A stretch of 64,000 bases of DNA from Todiramphus chloris collaris (GCA_025345505.1 JANVCC010000018.1:57495341-57559340); one strand, 5' to 3'; positions 26,138 to 40,587 are shown, numbered from the stretch's first letter. Notes: generated by a model from the letters alone, not told the origin. Numbers and translations are program-made.

Positions 26138-28921
26138 CACAGGTGAAGTAGCTTTGTACTTTTCTGTGGCCAGGTAGTATTTGCCCTAGTAAACACTGGA
26201 AAGCTGTTCAGGGCCAAGGAGACTCTGGATGATCCACACTAGGGATGGCAGTGAGGGGAACGTGTTCATAAACTCATGTGAAACTGCAGGCAGGCTTGAC
26301 TGCCTCATTTTACAACCATGCCCCAAGGGTGTTCCTACTGAAGAAGTGAAGGTGTTTTATTGTCTCCAGTTCAAACTGCAGTTCCTGGAACTTCCAAATG
26401 TCAGTCTTCTGACAGTTTTAATCTGCCTGCACTGCTCTCCTGTAGATCCTACCCAAAAGGTTTCCTGCTCTTTAGATGAGGAAAATGGGTGAATGAAGTC
26501 TTCCAACAGAAAAAATAGTTACTTCTTTGAAGATGTGCTGTAATTCAGTCAAGAAGCTAAGGAGAGAAATCACTGAATGTTTCCTACCACTTTTATCCAG
26601 TATCATGTACCAAATTCGCTGTTAACTGTAACTTCAAATGGAAAAAGGAGTTATCATGGGAAGAGAATAATATGGTAATATAAAACTGAAACACAACAGA
26701 AAAAAGCAAATGAATCCCGAGTGAAACAGAAAAATAAAACCTATATGGAAGCCACAGGGTTCCCAAACGTCATCACTAACCCTATACAATTTGCTTAAGA
26801 GTACCTGCAACATATGCTAACTTAATGAGAAGGCAATAAATATCAGAAATATTTGCCCTTTCACGTTATTGCCACCCTCAATCATTCCCAAATGTTTCTT
26901 ATTTTAAATGAAGCACTTAAACTTCCAAATAACCAATGGCCTTAGACATACTTAAAAAACAAACATGTTTCTCTAATTCTTTGCTGAGACAGATTTAAAA
27001 AAAAAAAGACCACAAGCAAGCTTCCAAAATTGTAGAGGATGTAATTCAATAGATGCAAGGTGCAGAAAGATGACCCTCTGAGCAGAGTAACTAAGGAGGA
27101 GGTGTATTGCTCAATATCCTTCAAGGAAGGAAGGCTTTTCCTCATCTTCTTAAATAATAATTAAGGGTTCAAGATTCTGTAACTCTCTCAAAATTGCTTT
27201 AAAAAAATACACTGTTCTGCACAATAAGTTAAGCACTTGAAGATCTTTAGAACATCAGCAGAACTAAGTACTTTCCTATTCAAATGGAAAGAAAAAAATC
27301 ACTTCAAATCCTGATTTGACATTCTGTCTTGCAAATATCTATGTTCTGCTCTAAATAGATGACAACGAGTTGCTATGATGTTTTTCTCGGAACTGTTATT
27401 TAACATTTTCCCACTCTGCAAAGGCATGAGAACATTAAAACTCTTTTGTTGGAAGCAGAATGTTTGAAAGCTCATTGGCAGAGCAGTTACATCCACTTCT
27501 CAAGAACACACGATAATTCTCTCTCTGGTTTCCCCAAATAGAGGAGGAGGGAAGAATGCAGAAAGAAGGAGCAGCACACACAATATGTTTTTACTTCCAT
27601 CTGCCATCTGTTAACAGCTTCAGCTACTTGGATAAATATGTATCTATACTCATCAGGAGAGATTACAGTCTTGTCTACATGCAGTTACTTGGTACAGCTG
27701 TTTATGAACAAGTCCAGGGTAAGGGCATTCTTATAGAACCAGTAGTGAAGAGTGCACAGATACAGGATATTTTGAAATGACGGTACCCAAATAAAAATGT
27801 ATTCAATAGCAGGTACTTTTAAATAACTAAATATAAATGAATCCACATGATTCATCACAACAGGGTCTACTTATGTGCTCAACACTATCTACACAATGCA
27901 GAATCTGACAGCTTGGCCTTGTCCTTCAGAGATCGGAGGGAGAAGAGATCACATGTCTAACAAGTGCAGCTATGGGGATAGATGCAGAACCTTTTTACTT
28001 GTGTGTTTCATACTAATTTAGGAAGTTGAATTAAACCACATCTCTATCAAAAGGTTCTTTTATCTTGAGAAAAAGTGATTTTCACTTTAGTTCAGCTGCC
28101 TCTTTGGCAGACAAACTGTAAAACCTTCACAGCTTCAATGAGCTCAGTTTTGCACCACTGTCATCTGGGATCCTTCCTGCCTCTTGAATAAGTGAAAATA
28201 AGCTGAACTAAGATGACATGATAGTACACTACCTATAACTATACACTGTGAGTAATGATCTTTTATTTCTGGTGGAAGTGATTTTAAGATGAAATATGGC
28301 AATTGCAGCCTTGCGAGATTTTTTCCATTTTCTCCCAGAACTGCCGTTCGGCAAGAAGAACAACAAAACCCACAGTGCACAGGGCACTGCTGAGGCAGAC
28401 TCATCCCAAGTAGAACCAAGGCAATACACACACAGTCAGCTACTCCTGAAAGCAGCCCAGAAACGTCCTATCTGGACTGGAAAGGTAACTATTTTTAACA
28501 TGTGCATATTCAAAAGGCATGCAAGAATACCAGGCTACATAGTGGTTTAAAACATACACCTGCTAAGTATGAATTAATTTTGTCTCAGATGCTCATAATT
28601 GGGGAAATTACAGTATTAGATTAATAACAAATTAACAAATTAGAAATAACCACTGAAGACCAAAAAAAGTTAAGCCTCAGCACTACTAATTTTCTAACTG
28701 ACATTACATGTGACAGTATCAGCTTTGTTCCACAGACTTTAGTTCCATACAGCAGCTGGATATATAAAACATACTCACTGCGTTATTTTCAAGTAAAATA
28801 TCTCATGAATTCTCATTGTTTACAGTATGAAAATGCATGCTAAGTTAATATTGTGTCTACCAAAAAACCTTCAGCAGGTAGGTTGCCTTGTTATTATGAA
28901 TAATCTCTTTATTCTCCAGTT

Positions 28922-29827
28922 GTACATTGGTGGATAAGGAAAGAGCAACTGGTGTCATCTACTTGGACTTGTGCAAAGCATTAGACACTGTCCTGTGCAA
29001 TATCCTGGTCTCTACATCAGAAGGACGCAGATTCAAGGGACAGACCACTCAGTGGACCCAAGTGCAAGGTTCTGCACCTGGGGTGGGGCAATTCTAAGCA
29101 CAAATACAGGCTGGGTGATGAGTGGATTGAGAGCAGCCCTGCAGAGAAGGACTTGGGGGTGCTGGTTGGTGAAGTGCTTAACACGAGCCATCAATGTGCA
29201 CAGGCAACTCAAAAAGCCAACAGTATCCTGGGCTGCATCAAAAGGTGCGTGGCCAGCAGGTCAAGGAAGGTGATCCTACCCCTCTACTCTTCTCTGGTGA
29301 GACCCCACCTGGAGTACTGCGTCCAGCTCTGGAGACTCCAACACAAAAAGGACATGGATCTACTGGAGAGGGTCCAGAGGAGGGCCACAAAGATGGTCAG
29401 AGGGCTGCAGCACCTCTCCTAAAAGGATGAGCTGAGGAATTTGGGTCTGTTCAGCCTGGAGAAGAGAAGGCACCAGCGAGACCTTATAGCAGCCTTCCAG
29501 TAACTGAAGGCAGCCTACAGGAAAGCTGGAGAGGGACTTTTTATATGGACACGTGGTGACCGGACAAGGGGCAATGGTTTAAACTAAAGCAGGGTAGATT
29601 TAGATTAGACATTAGGAGGAAGTTTTTTACTATGAAGGTGACAAGACACTAGAATGGCTTGTCCAGAGAAGTTGTGAACACCTCAGCCCTGGAAGTGTTT
29701 AAGACCAGACTGGATGAGGTTCTGAGCAACCTGGTCTAGGGAGAGGTGTCCAGCCCATGGCAGGTGGGTTAGAACGAGATGATCTTTAAAGTCCCTTCCT
29801 ACTCAAGCCATTCTATGATTCTCTGAT
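28922..29827 (+). mobile_element. CR1 LINE with internal deletion
   Basis: The 5' part translates to [20 protein letters not shown], the start of the RT palm with the first catalytic aspartate (LDLCKA). After about 90 bp it jumps (near 29030) to the thumb/post-RT region: [22 protein letters not shown] in one frame, then [40 protein letters not shown] and [20 protein letters not shown] in another. The second catalytic box (FADD) is absent. The 3' end at about 29827 carries TTCTATGATTCTCTGATAG, close to the CR1 terminal octamers. Confidence 0.94.
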
Positions 29828-30829
29828 AGTGGTCACTGTATCTGCATTTGAGTCCTTTGATGGACAAAGGTGCGTGCAGCATGAACAGTGTCTCTGTCTC
29901 CACTTTGATGGCAGGCAAACTGGAACTGCTGCCAGCATTACAAATTTGAACACAAGAGGTTGAATGTGGTTAGCATAGAGGACTTTAGGGATTTCTTGAA
30001 CTTGCAGTTCCACCATATGACTGTAGTTGTCTGTCAACAGTCACACTGTACTGCATTCTAGCTGTGTTTTCTTGATGCGTTCTTTGAAGTTGTCAGGTTT
30101 TACTTAACTGGGAAGGTTCTGGTAGATCCCTTTTAAGACACACCACACAAATCATCTTTAATTTTATAGCACACTGCTCACTCAACAGACCTCATCCTCT
30201 TTTTTGCGTTACCTAGAGCTGCTGCACTGACTCACGTGGATACTGAATCTGTGTTATCAAATATTCTTAATGGGATGATTTCAGTGATGGATACCTGCCT
30301 GCAAGACATGACAAAGATCAATGGTGCACAAAGTATGTGAATCAACTATCAAGGACCATTTCTTAAAAACTGTCTACATTTCACTTCAGGAAATCCATGT
30401 CCTGAGATGCTGCAGCTAACCAGAAGAGACAGACCAACTCATGTCCAAACTGCATTGTTACTTGTCTTCAGGATGACTGTTTTCGTTGGTCTGCATCAGC
30501 CATAGCACATTGGCTCAATATCAATCATTCTTAGAAAAGACAGCTTACAACCGGCACAATACCAACAGCTCATTTTCTGGAAACAAGTCTGAAGGAACAA
30601 ATTATTCCTCTGGGAAAAATAGCAAAGATTCATTTGTAAAATTAAAATACTGATTGCTGTAATATGAGTGATGAATTCACAAATTAGGCAGATGATGATC
30701 AGGAAGACAAGGTAGAAGAAAGTTGTCAGAAGTTCAACTCTTCTGTAATTTGGGAGAAGAGGTGTCTCATGTTGCCCACAAAGCTATCACCAAGAACGGT
30801 GAAAGAGAAGAGGTAACGCAGAAACTCAC

Positions 30830-30881
30830 AATTGGCTTGGGAAAGAAAATTTCTCATTTTAATTGGCTTGGGAAAGAAAAC
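30830..30881. repeat. two-copy direct repeat, period 31 bp
   Basis: AATTGGCTTGGGAAAGAAAA occurs at 30830 and 30861 without mismatch. It falls inside a short plus-strand frame (30723-30911), where it gives a repeated LGK motif, but that frame has no recognisable family. Confidence 0.95.
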
Positions 30882-33784
30882 CTGAAAGAGAAACTAAACT
30901 GTGATCTTTGAAGTTGCTTTTAATTACTGCTACCTACCACTGCAATGAGAGTAAGTAAATAGGAAATACTACTCCCACTGCTATGTGGGAACTTCCATTC
31001 AATGGCAGCCACTTGATACATCTTCCTAATACTAAGAAAATAAAAGCTTAAGTACATTAGCTAACAAATAAGTGAAAACATATTAAAGCCCAGTAATAAC
31101 CACATCTGGATTTACTAATAAACCCCACAGCTTTCTTTTACATAAGACTGTGTAAAAATTCTCCCTGTAGAATGTCAGAAGAATATCAATCCCTTCCTGA
31201 AAATTTTTATAGCAGCATAGTATCTAAAGACTCTTTCTTCATGATTTGCTTGAAAATATTGTACACAAAAAATTTTACAAAACCTTCTTTCCTGAATATT
31301 TAGTATATTTCAGCAGGCAATCTGTATCAGTTTTGCAACTGAATTTTATTCCTATTTTCTATGCAGCCAACTTCATTCTCTAACTATATTAGAGCAGAGA
31401 CAAAACAGCTTCTACAGCTCTAAATTGTAAACTTTAATTATATCTTAAATATCACTGTGGAACTAAAGGAGGAAACACCTGTAAAAATCTCAATATTAAA
31501 TAACATAGGTAAAAATTACTTATCAACTTAAATCACAATATTTATATGAAGCTAAAGAATTTAGAAAAGCAATTAAGGTCTGCCACAAGGCTCCTCTGTA
31601 CACCACAAAAATTTACTAGATTCAAAATTCCAGTAATTGAACTAATAAAAGTGAAGCAATCAAATGAAGCTACATTTTAATGTAAACACAAACTGTGTCA
31701 CTTTCTTTAATATACTAATGTAATTTGAAAGTATATGATTGATACCAATGGAAAATCAGAAGTCCAGCTTCTATGCTTGATAAGTTTTCTTAGGCCATGT
31801 TTCAGATGTTCAGCTTTAGCTTCATCTAGCACTTAAGAAGAAGCGATAGGGAAAAAAAAAAATCATTTCAGATTAGGGCTTTTACACAGACAAGTTCCAT
31901 GTGCAGGTGCACACCTCACTTATGTGACCTTTGGAGGCACCGAAGTATCTGGCTATATTCCCACTGGAATAGATGGACTGTACCAAACAATACTCAAATT
32001 ATTTAACTTCCCAATTTGTATGGTTTGAAATTGGCCTCTTTTGACATTTTAATGAAATCTGTATTTGGTTTTTGCTATGATTAAAAAAAAAACAAAAAAC
32101 CACAAACAAACAAAAACCCCACACACACCACAAATCCAATATTAATCACAAATTAATTTTGACAAATTAACAAACTAAGCCCATTTGCTACACTTATAGG
32201 AAGCAAACTCTACACTTATTTTGACTTACATATTCTGAAAGCAAATATCTAATCATTAACAATTTAGTGGCCATTAAATAATGCCTCCAGAAAGATTTGT
32301 TGCCTATTACTGACGTCCCAGCCCCTGGAAGTTACAGTTGAAGTAACAACTTTCCATCATCCTCCTCGCCTTCTGGTGCTGACTGCTCCAGCAGCTTGTG
32401 CTCTGCTGATGCTAGCATTTGGAGCCTTCCCTGTGATTTATCCCTTCCGTGTCCATCTGCAGATTTCTGAGAAAAAGACCTTAGAGCATTTTGCATTTTT
32501 TATGTTCAGAAAATCCCCTTCCCGAACATAAAGAGCTAGAGACCTGTCTGAAGTCAACTCAAGTTTCCAAACAGCCATGGCACAAGCTTTCCTCCCAACC
32601 ACCCCTGAGAAAAAAACTTCCCAGGTCTCAGGTGGAAATACAGCCTTCAGTTTCCCCACAAATCAACAAGGCTAGCTTGCCAAGTGCAGTGTCAAGTTAG
32701 AAGTGTCAGGTAGTTCTGCTGCAGCCCTGGTTAAGCAAGTACAGGTCACAGCATCAAAGGCAGCAGCACTGTGATGACCTATGGGCTACAAAGTGCTGGA
32801 ACCTCCTGGTCCCCAAACCACTCCCTCACTTCCCCCTTCCTAACGCTGGCCAGGTAACCCTGACCACTTTCCCACACCCGCAGAGGGAAACATCACACTC
32901 TTCAGACACCCTAGGCAGCAACTCACCAGCTTCACATGCAAGGACTTTGTATTTGCTGTGTGGTTTGGTTAGGCTTTGTTTTAGGGGGCTTGCAATTTTT
33001 GTTGTTGTTGTTTAAAATTATTATTAATTTGGGATTTTTATTTTTATTTTTTTCACTGCCATAGCAAGACCCTGCCCAGGGAGGAAGCCAAAGAGCACTA
33101 TAGGGGAAGAGGCAGCATTTGCAAAATGATGACACAATTAAATTATTTCTCATGTGCTGTGCTTTGCCCCTATCCTGTTCCAGCACAAAGTATTTTTTCC
33201 TCAACTTATCAGAAAATATTTTTGTGAAAGCATAAGGATTTCGGAATGTGTTAGCCAACTCTTGCCTGTTAGGTGAAGCTACCAAGGTGGTTTCCACAGA
33301 GTTTGCATTGGAAGTGTTCTGTAGCAGGGAAACTGCTCTGCAATCTCAGCCATACTCAGCACTTACAGAACCACTTTTTACACAACAGTAGACTTACTGT
33401 AGCAAAATCCCTATAGAATTCAAAAAGAACAAGCTAGTTTTCCCAAATTAATTAACAATCTAATTAAACTGGAGAAGAAAATCGCTTACCTTCATGGTTA
33501 CTAAGAATATCTGGATTACCTGGATTACACTGACATTTTCAGATTCACAGGAAAAAAAAGAAACTAAGACTATTGCCTTTATTACTGATTCTACTCCTTT
33601 TTGAGAACGATCAAGACACACATATACTCAGAATAAAATGCTCTCTAGAAGTAGAAACATGAAGATATCTGTATTTCTGCAGACTCCCCAATACCAATCT
33701 GATCACAGACAAGAAGGTCCTGAAGCATGTGGATTTTTCAGTACTATGTTACCACACGTAATACACTTGACAAGAGGAAAAGGG

Positions 33785-33800
33785 AAAAAAAAAAAAAAAA
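33785..33800. repeat. poly-A run, 16 nt
   Basis: Uninterrupted run of 16 A. Confidence 0.95.
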
Positions 33801-35375
33801 TTAATTTCTACAAAATGAAAGCTCTACTGTTACAATTTTGAAAAATAATAATAAAAAAAACCCTAATTTTTTTAAATCCCCTAATTTGGGGGGTAGTTCT
33901 ACCAAATACATCAAACCTAACTGATACTTCCACAAAGCTGCAGCCAAAGAAACCATGTGTGTCTAGTTTAACTGTTTTGTTGTGACAAAATACCCACTTA
34001 ACACATTTTTGTTTCAACATGCCATGCAATATTTATCTAACATATGTAAACAAATAATATATTAAAATGCATGTCATGTTCTATTTCACTAGGATTTCTC
34101 AATCAAGACAAACATAAAACTGAAACTACTCACATAGCTTTCTGAAAAATATCGGTTATACTTCATGTTTTATTTTGGACATATTAGTAATAAATCAAAA
34201 CTTGAGCAATGTAATTCAGAGTGAAATCAATGCTACCGAGAGAAGAATATCTCATGTTCCAGCTCCTTATGGAAAATGAGACAGCTGCTGTTAAACTGTG
34301 CTCCCTTTCATTGTTCAAATATTTACAGTGTTAAGATCTCATAATTACGTCCAGGACCAAAAATTATGCTTTATGGCTCATTTTTATCCTTATAAAAAAC
34401 AGAAGAAAGATAAACCAACCTAGGCACATGCAAACACATGCTGATATATACACAAGCCCCACCACATGTACACCATCATCACATTTTGTGCCTTTTTTGG
34501 TTAAAATAGAAACATGCCAGTGAAGCAAATTCCGGCATTGTTCCATGATTTCTATGTTCAGTTGCATTAAAATATAACACATCTCCAGTCAAGATCTAAG
34601 ACAAAAAATACCCTTTTGTAACCTGCAAATTTGATAGCAATGGACTTCACGCTGCTTGATATTTTAACCTGTATCAAAACAACACATCACCACACTGGTA
34701 ACATCACAATGTTCAGTATATTATAAAATAGGCTAATAATTCCAAACACATAGGAGAGAAATTTGTTCAATATGGTAGATTCACTATTCTCTCATTAAGA
34801 GCAGTAGAAAACCAAACAATAGATTGTTACCCTACTTTTAATATTTACATTAAAAAACACTGGAATGATGTTAACAGGAACTCATCATCCCTTTGGCTTA
34901 CCATTATGAAAAAAGGGAAGTGTGCTTGTTTTATCAGTGGCATTATTATTACTTATTACTTTTAATTATTGTTTTGTTTATTTTTAAGAACCATGATGTC
35001 CTCTAGGTTTGTGTGCTCTTCATAAGTATAAGCATACTGTAAAGGGCAGAACATATTCACTCTGCCAAAGGAGAAGACCAAATACTACCCTGGAAACCTA
35101 CGATTACACAGTAGGGAAGGGATGTGTGCCAGTGCAGATGGAAGACCAAGACCATCCTCTCCTAGACCCTTTCCAAGGGTAGCAGCTGGGAAGCCTGGAA
35201 AAGGGACAAAACCATTGTTACAGCTCTCATGGCTGCAGCAGGAGAGGGAAGCAAGGACCACAATTCTGAGACTAAGGGAGGACATCACTGCTCCTTTGCT
35301 TCCTCTCCAGACAGAGCAGAATTAGAAAAATTTCAAAGTTCAATATGGAAATTCAAGTGCACCACTAGCTCAATG

Positions 35376-35396
35376 TTTTTTTTTTTTTTTTTTTTT
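35376..35396. repeat. poly-T run, 21 nt
   Basis: Uninterrupted run of 21 T on the plus strand; poly-A in the PTPRK transcript. Confidence 0.95.
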
Positions 35397-37007
35397 ATTA
35401 CAAAAGCCTCTGAAAGAGTGAGTCAATCAGCAATGGTGACACACAAGGGTGCACTTATATTTGATACAAAAATTAACACAACTCAAAAGAAAACAGAGGA
35501 GGGAGAAAGACAGACTTACACAATCTGCAATTGTTTGTGAAATTTGTGAATGCTAGAAAGTTCACAGCCATCACCTATGCATGGTAAAGAAGATGGGGGT
35601 GAGAACCAGGGGTCCACTCACAGGTGAGAGGGTAAGCATGCGAGCATTTTTGTCTGCCTTTAAATTTGTTAACTTTAAGGCAGGAATCAAGGAAGATAAT
35701 CTTTCTTTCCTCAGATTTTTTTTTTTTTTTCATTCTTCTTGTGAATTTAGTGGACTTAGTTTTTGTGAGGGGTTGTTCTGTGATTGGCTTTTTCCTCCAC
35801 ATTTTCAGATGAAATCCAATTAAGTTGTCAGCCACAAGTTGACATCAGGTCCAACCAAGTCAACTAATTATTAAACCTAACAAAGTTGCACAACAAGAAC
35901 ATAATACATGCCCAAAGAGCAACAATTAGTTCCTACAGATGCACTGAAGTATTTTGCTGCTGAAGTTTGGCAGGTAAAAGATACGATATTCTCACTTATT
36001 CCTTCTATTCCTCTTCTATTGTTTCTTTTCGTGTTTTATCTTACAGCTCAAGGCCATGACCACTTGAGTGCCACCACAAAAACCCTAATATTTGATTCCG
36101 CTTCAAGAACTTCAAAAGTACATTGGGAAGACTGGCATTGCAGGATTTATTTTTTTAAAAAAGCTTATCATAATTCAAATCGAACTAATATGCTTTCCTT
36201 GCTTGTAAATTATTTCATTCCATAAATAGCAGCAAACTTCTACCACCCTTAGGTGACAGATGTATGTCTCCTACATTCGAAGAACTAAAAACGTACAGCG
36301 CAGAAACTACAGTCACCACATGCAGTACAATAATTAAAAAAGAAAGATTATTTGATATGTTTAAAGAAAATAACAGAAGAAAAAACAACCTATCTTCTTC
36401 GAACAGATAACACCTACTGAAGAATGCACAACCTATGAGAGAGAAATGCATTACCTGACAAGGAGAGCAAAGACTACATTTTGCTGTCATTGTCAATTTT
36501 GTTACCCAAGTCAAAAAGCTGTTCACTCAAGACTGGGGAGTCTGAACAAAAAACCCCATGATGTTATAAAATTTCTAAAGGCACTAAACAGGCACACACC
36601 ATGATCCCTGGTAAAGACAACAATCATCATGCTGCAGCAGGACAGCAAAGTGACACTGCCACAACCCCAAGAATTACTTGGCTCTGCATCAGCAGAGATG
36701 CCCACATGATCTGCCCCCTCCACCAGTGTGGAAAACATTTCTTTGCTCTGCTTTGCAGTTGTCAAGCACTAATGCAGTGTCCCCTCCTCAGAACAGTGGA
36801 TGAGTTGCAGGTTCAGTTTCCCTTTGCTGTTGCTTGTTTGAGACACAGGTAGACATGGTAATCCTGCAGCATCCATCAGTGAAACCTTATCAAGCAACCT
36901 ACCAGCTACAGAAACTATTCCTGCAAATGACTGGTATGTGAAAAGGTCTCCTGGACCACGTGCAAAAGACTCCTGAAGACCCTCAGGCCACAAAAATATG
37001 GAGAGGG

Positions 37008-37250
37008 AAAAAAAAAAAAAAAAAAAAAAGACAAAAGAAAGGGAAAAAAAAACCCCAAAACAACCCTACAACAAACAAACAAATTGAAAAAACAACCCCA
37101 CAAACAAAAAAACACCTAAAACCAATCCCACAACCCATCCACACCACCAAAAACTAAACAGCAAGGGGGGTGGGGGGAGAGAAAACAGGAAAAAAAAAAA
37201 AAAAGAGAAAACAGGAAAAAAAAAAAGAAAGAGAAAAGATAAAGAAAAGA
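37008..37250. repeat. compound A-rich / A+C / purine-rich tract
   Basis: A run of 22 A (37008-37029) is followed by A/C-only text to about 37160, a G-rich bridge (about 37165-37179) and then purine-only sequence. The purine part contains a 26-bp-period tandem repeat: GAGAAAACAGG at 37179 and 37205, each followed by a run of A. Frames on both strands here are low complexity and not genes. Confidence 0.9.
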
Positions 37251-40200
37251 AATAAAAATTCCCACCTGGCTAACAGGACTGTACAGAGTTGTTTCTAGGA
37301 AGCCAAGACACTTTGCTGAAATAGTCCACTCCAAGTTTTATACCAGTTCTTTAAACCCACTGGGAGCTGCACATAAAGACATTTGAAGAAAACAATGAAG
37401 GAGCTCCACAACTGACTGAGAATAAGAGAGAGCTCTCAAAGAAGAAAATAATACATCTGCAAAGACTACGATTCAACAGCTTCCAGCTCTGAGACTCAAG
37501 CGCTATCTGCCTGACTGTGCCATCACCCTGCATCCCACAGGGCAATTACTAGTTTGCAAACTTCCCACCACTACTTTAGAGACAGAAAAGCATTCTACTT
37601 CAGGTGGTGTTTCAGAATATCCAGAATAGGGGTATAATTTACTTCACTCTGGCAGGAGGGGGCAAGGAAGGCGGGGGTGTCTTTAAAGTGCTCTGTAATA
37701 TCTCTTGAGCAAAAGGGGAAATATTCAACAATATTGGTTTGCTTGTTTGCTTATTTGTTAAAATACACAGACCTTTCATAATTGATCAGAATGTGATCTT
37801 AGTGCAAAGTAATCGATACACTTCTTATCCATCCTTGAATTTGTAATATTTTTTTCCTTCAGAGCAGCCATCTCAGTTGGTTTTTCAATGTCACCTCAAA
37901 CAAAGAGTAAACTAAAGAAAAGTAGTACACACAGGGTAGAGAGAATTATAAAGATACAAGGCATTTTCTTCCCTATGAGGAGTTCATATCAGTCAACATG
38001 GGATTCCTTCTACATACTGCTCTGGATGAAGAAAACCTTGAAAACCTTTAGAGTTTACTCCACGCCTCAGGCTTGTTCACCATTTAGCATCAGAAAAAGA
38101 GAGAATATTAAAAAAAAATTTAAAAAAAATAAATCAAACCACCAACAGGTGTTCACAGACTCCAAAATAAAAATATTTTTTTCTAGACCATTTCATCTTG
38201 CCCTAAATTATAAAAGGCAGGAAAGGACAAAAAGCAAGTTCGTAGCTGCATAATTCTCAGATGGGGAGGGGGATGGGGTAGGGGGACGGGATGGCGTCAA
38301 AGAAAATTCAGACATCTAGCAGCATACAAAGCTTCACAGTGAAAATTACCTAACAATGCATGTTATCAGTGATGAATTGATGAGTTCAGATTTTTACTTC
38401 CATGACCCTTTAAGGCCCACACAATTGGAGGCTGATTGGTTTCCAATTTTTGAATTGCAGAAATTTTAGTGCACATTTTGATAATGATTCAATACTAAAC
38501 TACTATACTTTATTTACTTTTACTTAGGGGTAGTCAGGGAACCCCAAGCACTCATTACTTAATCTTTTCAGAATCTGTATAATGAAATAAATTATTATGA
38601 ATTTCTGCTTTCCTTTAACCATCTATTTCAATCATAAGTCCCTGATTTTCACCATAACCCTCTTTCATTCATTTCACTTTCCATGTATTTTAAGAACAGT
38701 CAAGAGAAAGAATATATCACTGCCAGCTGCCTGATAGCATGATATTCACAATTTTTCTTAGAAAGGGATGGAATCTTGCAGAAGCTGATAAAAATATGAC
38801 AAAAATCTGAGTTTCTTACATAACAAGTAATTATTCTTTCCAACTATAGACAGAGATCCTAAAAAAGAAAAAAACTTGACAAAAGGAACCATCCAGAACT
38901 TCTTTATTTACACACCATGATTTAAGTCAATCTTGTATATCTGAAAAACAGAATCAGGCACTCTGATGTGGCTGATTAGCAATAGTTTGTTTTCCACTTC
39001 GCTGCCTGACAGTGCCTGCTGTATGACAGCGAGGGGAATGCTACAGGCTTTTCACAATCTGGGTAATCAAGATTAACATAAAATTTGCATACCACCTTGC
39101 TGATCAGTGGAATGTTTCCTGGAAGAGCGCTGAGGTTAAAGTCACATATATTTCATCAGAAATTAAACACTGGCTAAAAATATTACATATTTATCTCAAA
39201 CTAACTCTTCATGAGTTTATAACCAGTTTTCTACCTGAGACTTTTAACAACACATATTACACATTAAACTCCAAATCTTTCATTTACTTTGGATATGCCA
39301 CACATCCACTACATTTCATCACCTTGCCCTGAAAATACCTATTATCTTGCAGGGAATAGTGAAAAAAGTCAAAATGTTCATCAGCTTCATTGACACTACA
39401 TTATTCAACAGAAGAAGAACTGAACATCTAGTATGTATAGCCACTCAGTTCTTCATGTATGATATTCGTACTCTAGTTTTAAATTCAGATCATGAATTTA
39501 AGAAAGGAAATCCAGAACATGGTAGAACAAAAGAAAGCCACTCACAGACTGTAATGTAATAGAAAGCAACACAGTGGAAAACACACCGCTGAAAAATTTA
39601 AACAAAGCAAAAGTCAAAAAAAAGTTACATTAGTTTCAAATTTTATTCATCCAGTATGCCTTTGATATTACTTGAATTCATTTTCTATATTCCAACACAT
39701 TTTAAATAAAACCTTTTGAAACCACCTGTCCTGTGGAATGTTTTCTTTTTAAAGAGCTTCTCTGCATTTTCTTGATGCTACGTAGAGTTTCAAGGTTAGA
39801 TAGTACACGCAATCAAGGTCTTATTAATAGGAAGTAGGAGTTTGGGAGGGTGGGTTTCTTAAGTTTGCCTATATATCAGTTCTACACCATTCACACAACC
39901 TGTATGCACTTCTGCACTTCCACCAGCATTTCACTTCCTGATGTCTTCTTCTAGCTGTATCAAGTGACTAAATCAAATCTAAACCCCCTTCTTTCCCAAA
40001 CTTTTCTGCATGCAGCCTGTTGATAGCCTCACGTTGGCAAGTTTAGAATAGTGACCTGTTATCCAAAAAGGCATCAAATTCTTGTATTTCACAAGAATTC
40101 TGTTTCCTACTTAATCTGGCATATGGCCCAGCCATACACACTATTGGCAAATCTTCAGCGTACCATTCCTGTTATACTTCTGTAACTTTCAAGACCTTTT

Positions 40201-40587
40201 AAGATCATAAAGGAAAATAATTTTCCAAGATCTTTGAGCAATGTAAACTTTAATAAATCCTGCAAATCATCACTACTAAAATAAAGGTTCATTATCCAAA
40301 CCAGGGTTCACAGTTCAGCAAGAAAATTATTCAGCTTTCTAGAGTTTTCCTGCACTTTTAAAAATGGTTGTGCATCATTAGTGTTCCTGAACAGATAAAA
40401 GAACTGCTTGGTGCAGTTCAGTATTTTCACTTTGTTAGCTATACTTCCAAGTATAGCCATCGCTCCTATCAAGCCAGTAATCCAGCCAGCTTCTGTTAAA
40501 CTGCAGAGCATAAAGTAACAAATAATTCAGCTTTGAGGTTTATAGCTCCAAGTCAAGAGTCTCTTTATCAATTTCTGATCAAAGGTT

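Larger units (their letters stand above)
23451..28921. other. unique AT-rich intron with a local tandem duplication
   Basis: No gene is supported. A 56-bp-period duplication lies at 24330-24428, an (AAAT)n run at about 23959-23975 and an A-rich AATAAA tract at 26092-26137. Open frames such as 23663-23929 and 28296-28550 have no recognisable domain. Confidence 0.55.

Noticed and set aside
36915-37334. Phe-rich and Lys-rich frames on both strands
   Set aside because: Pure low-complexity translation of the A-rich/purine tract at 37008-37250.
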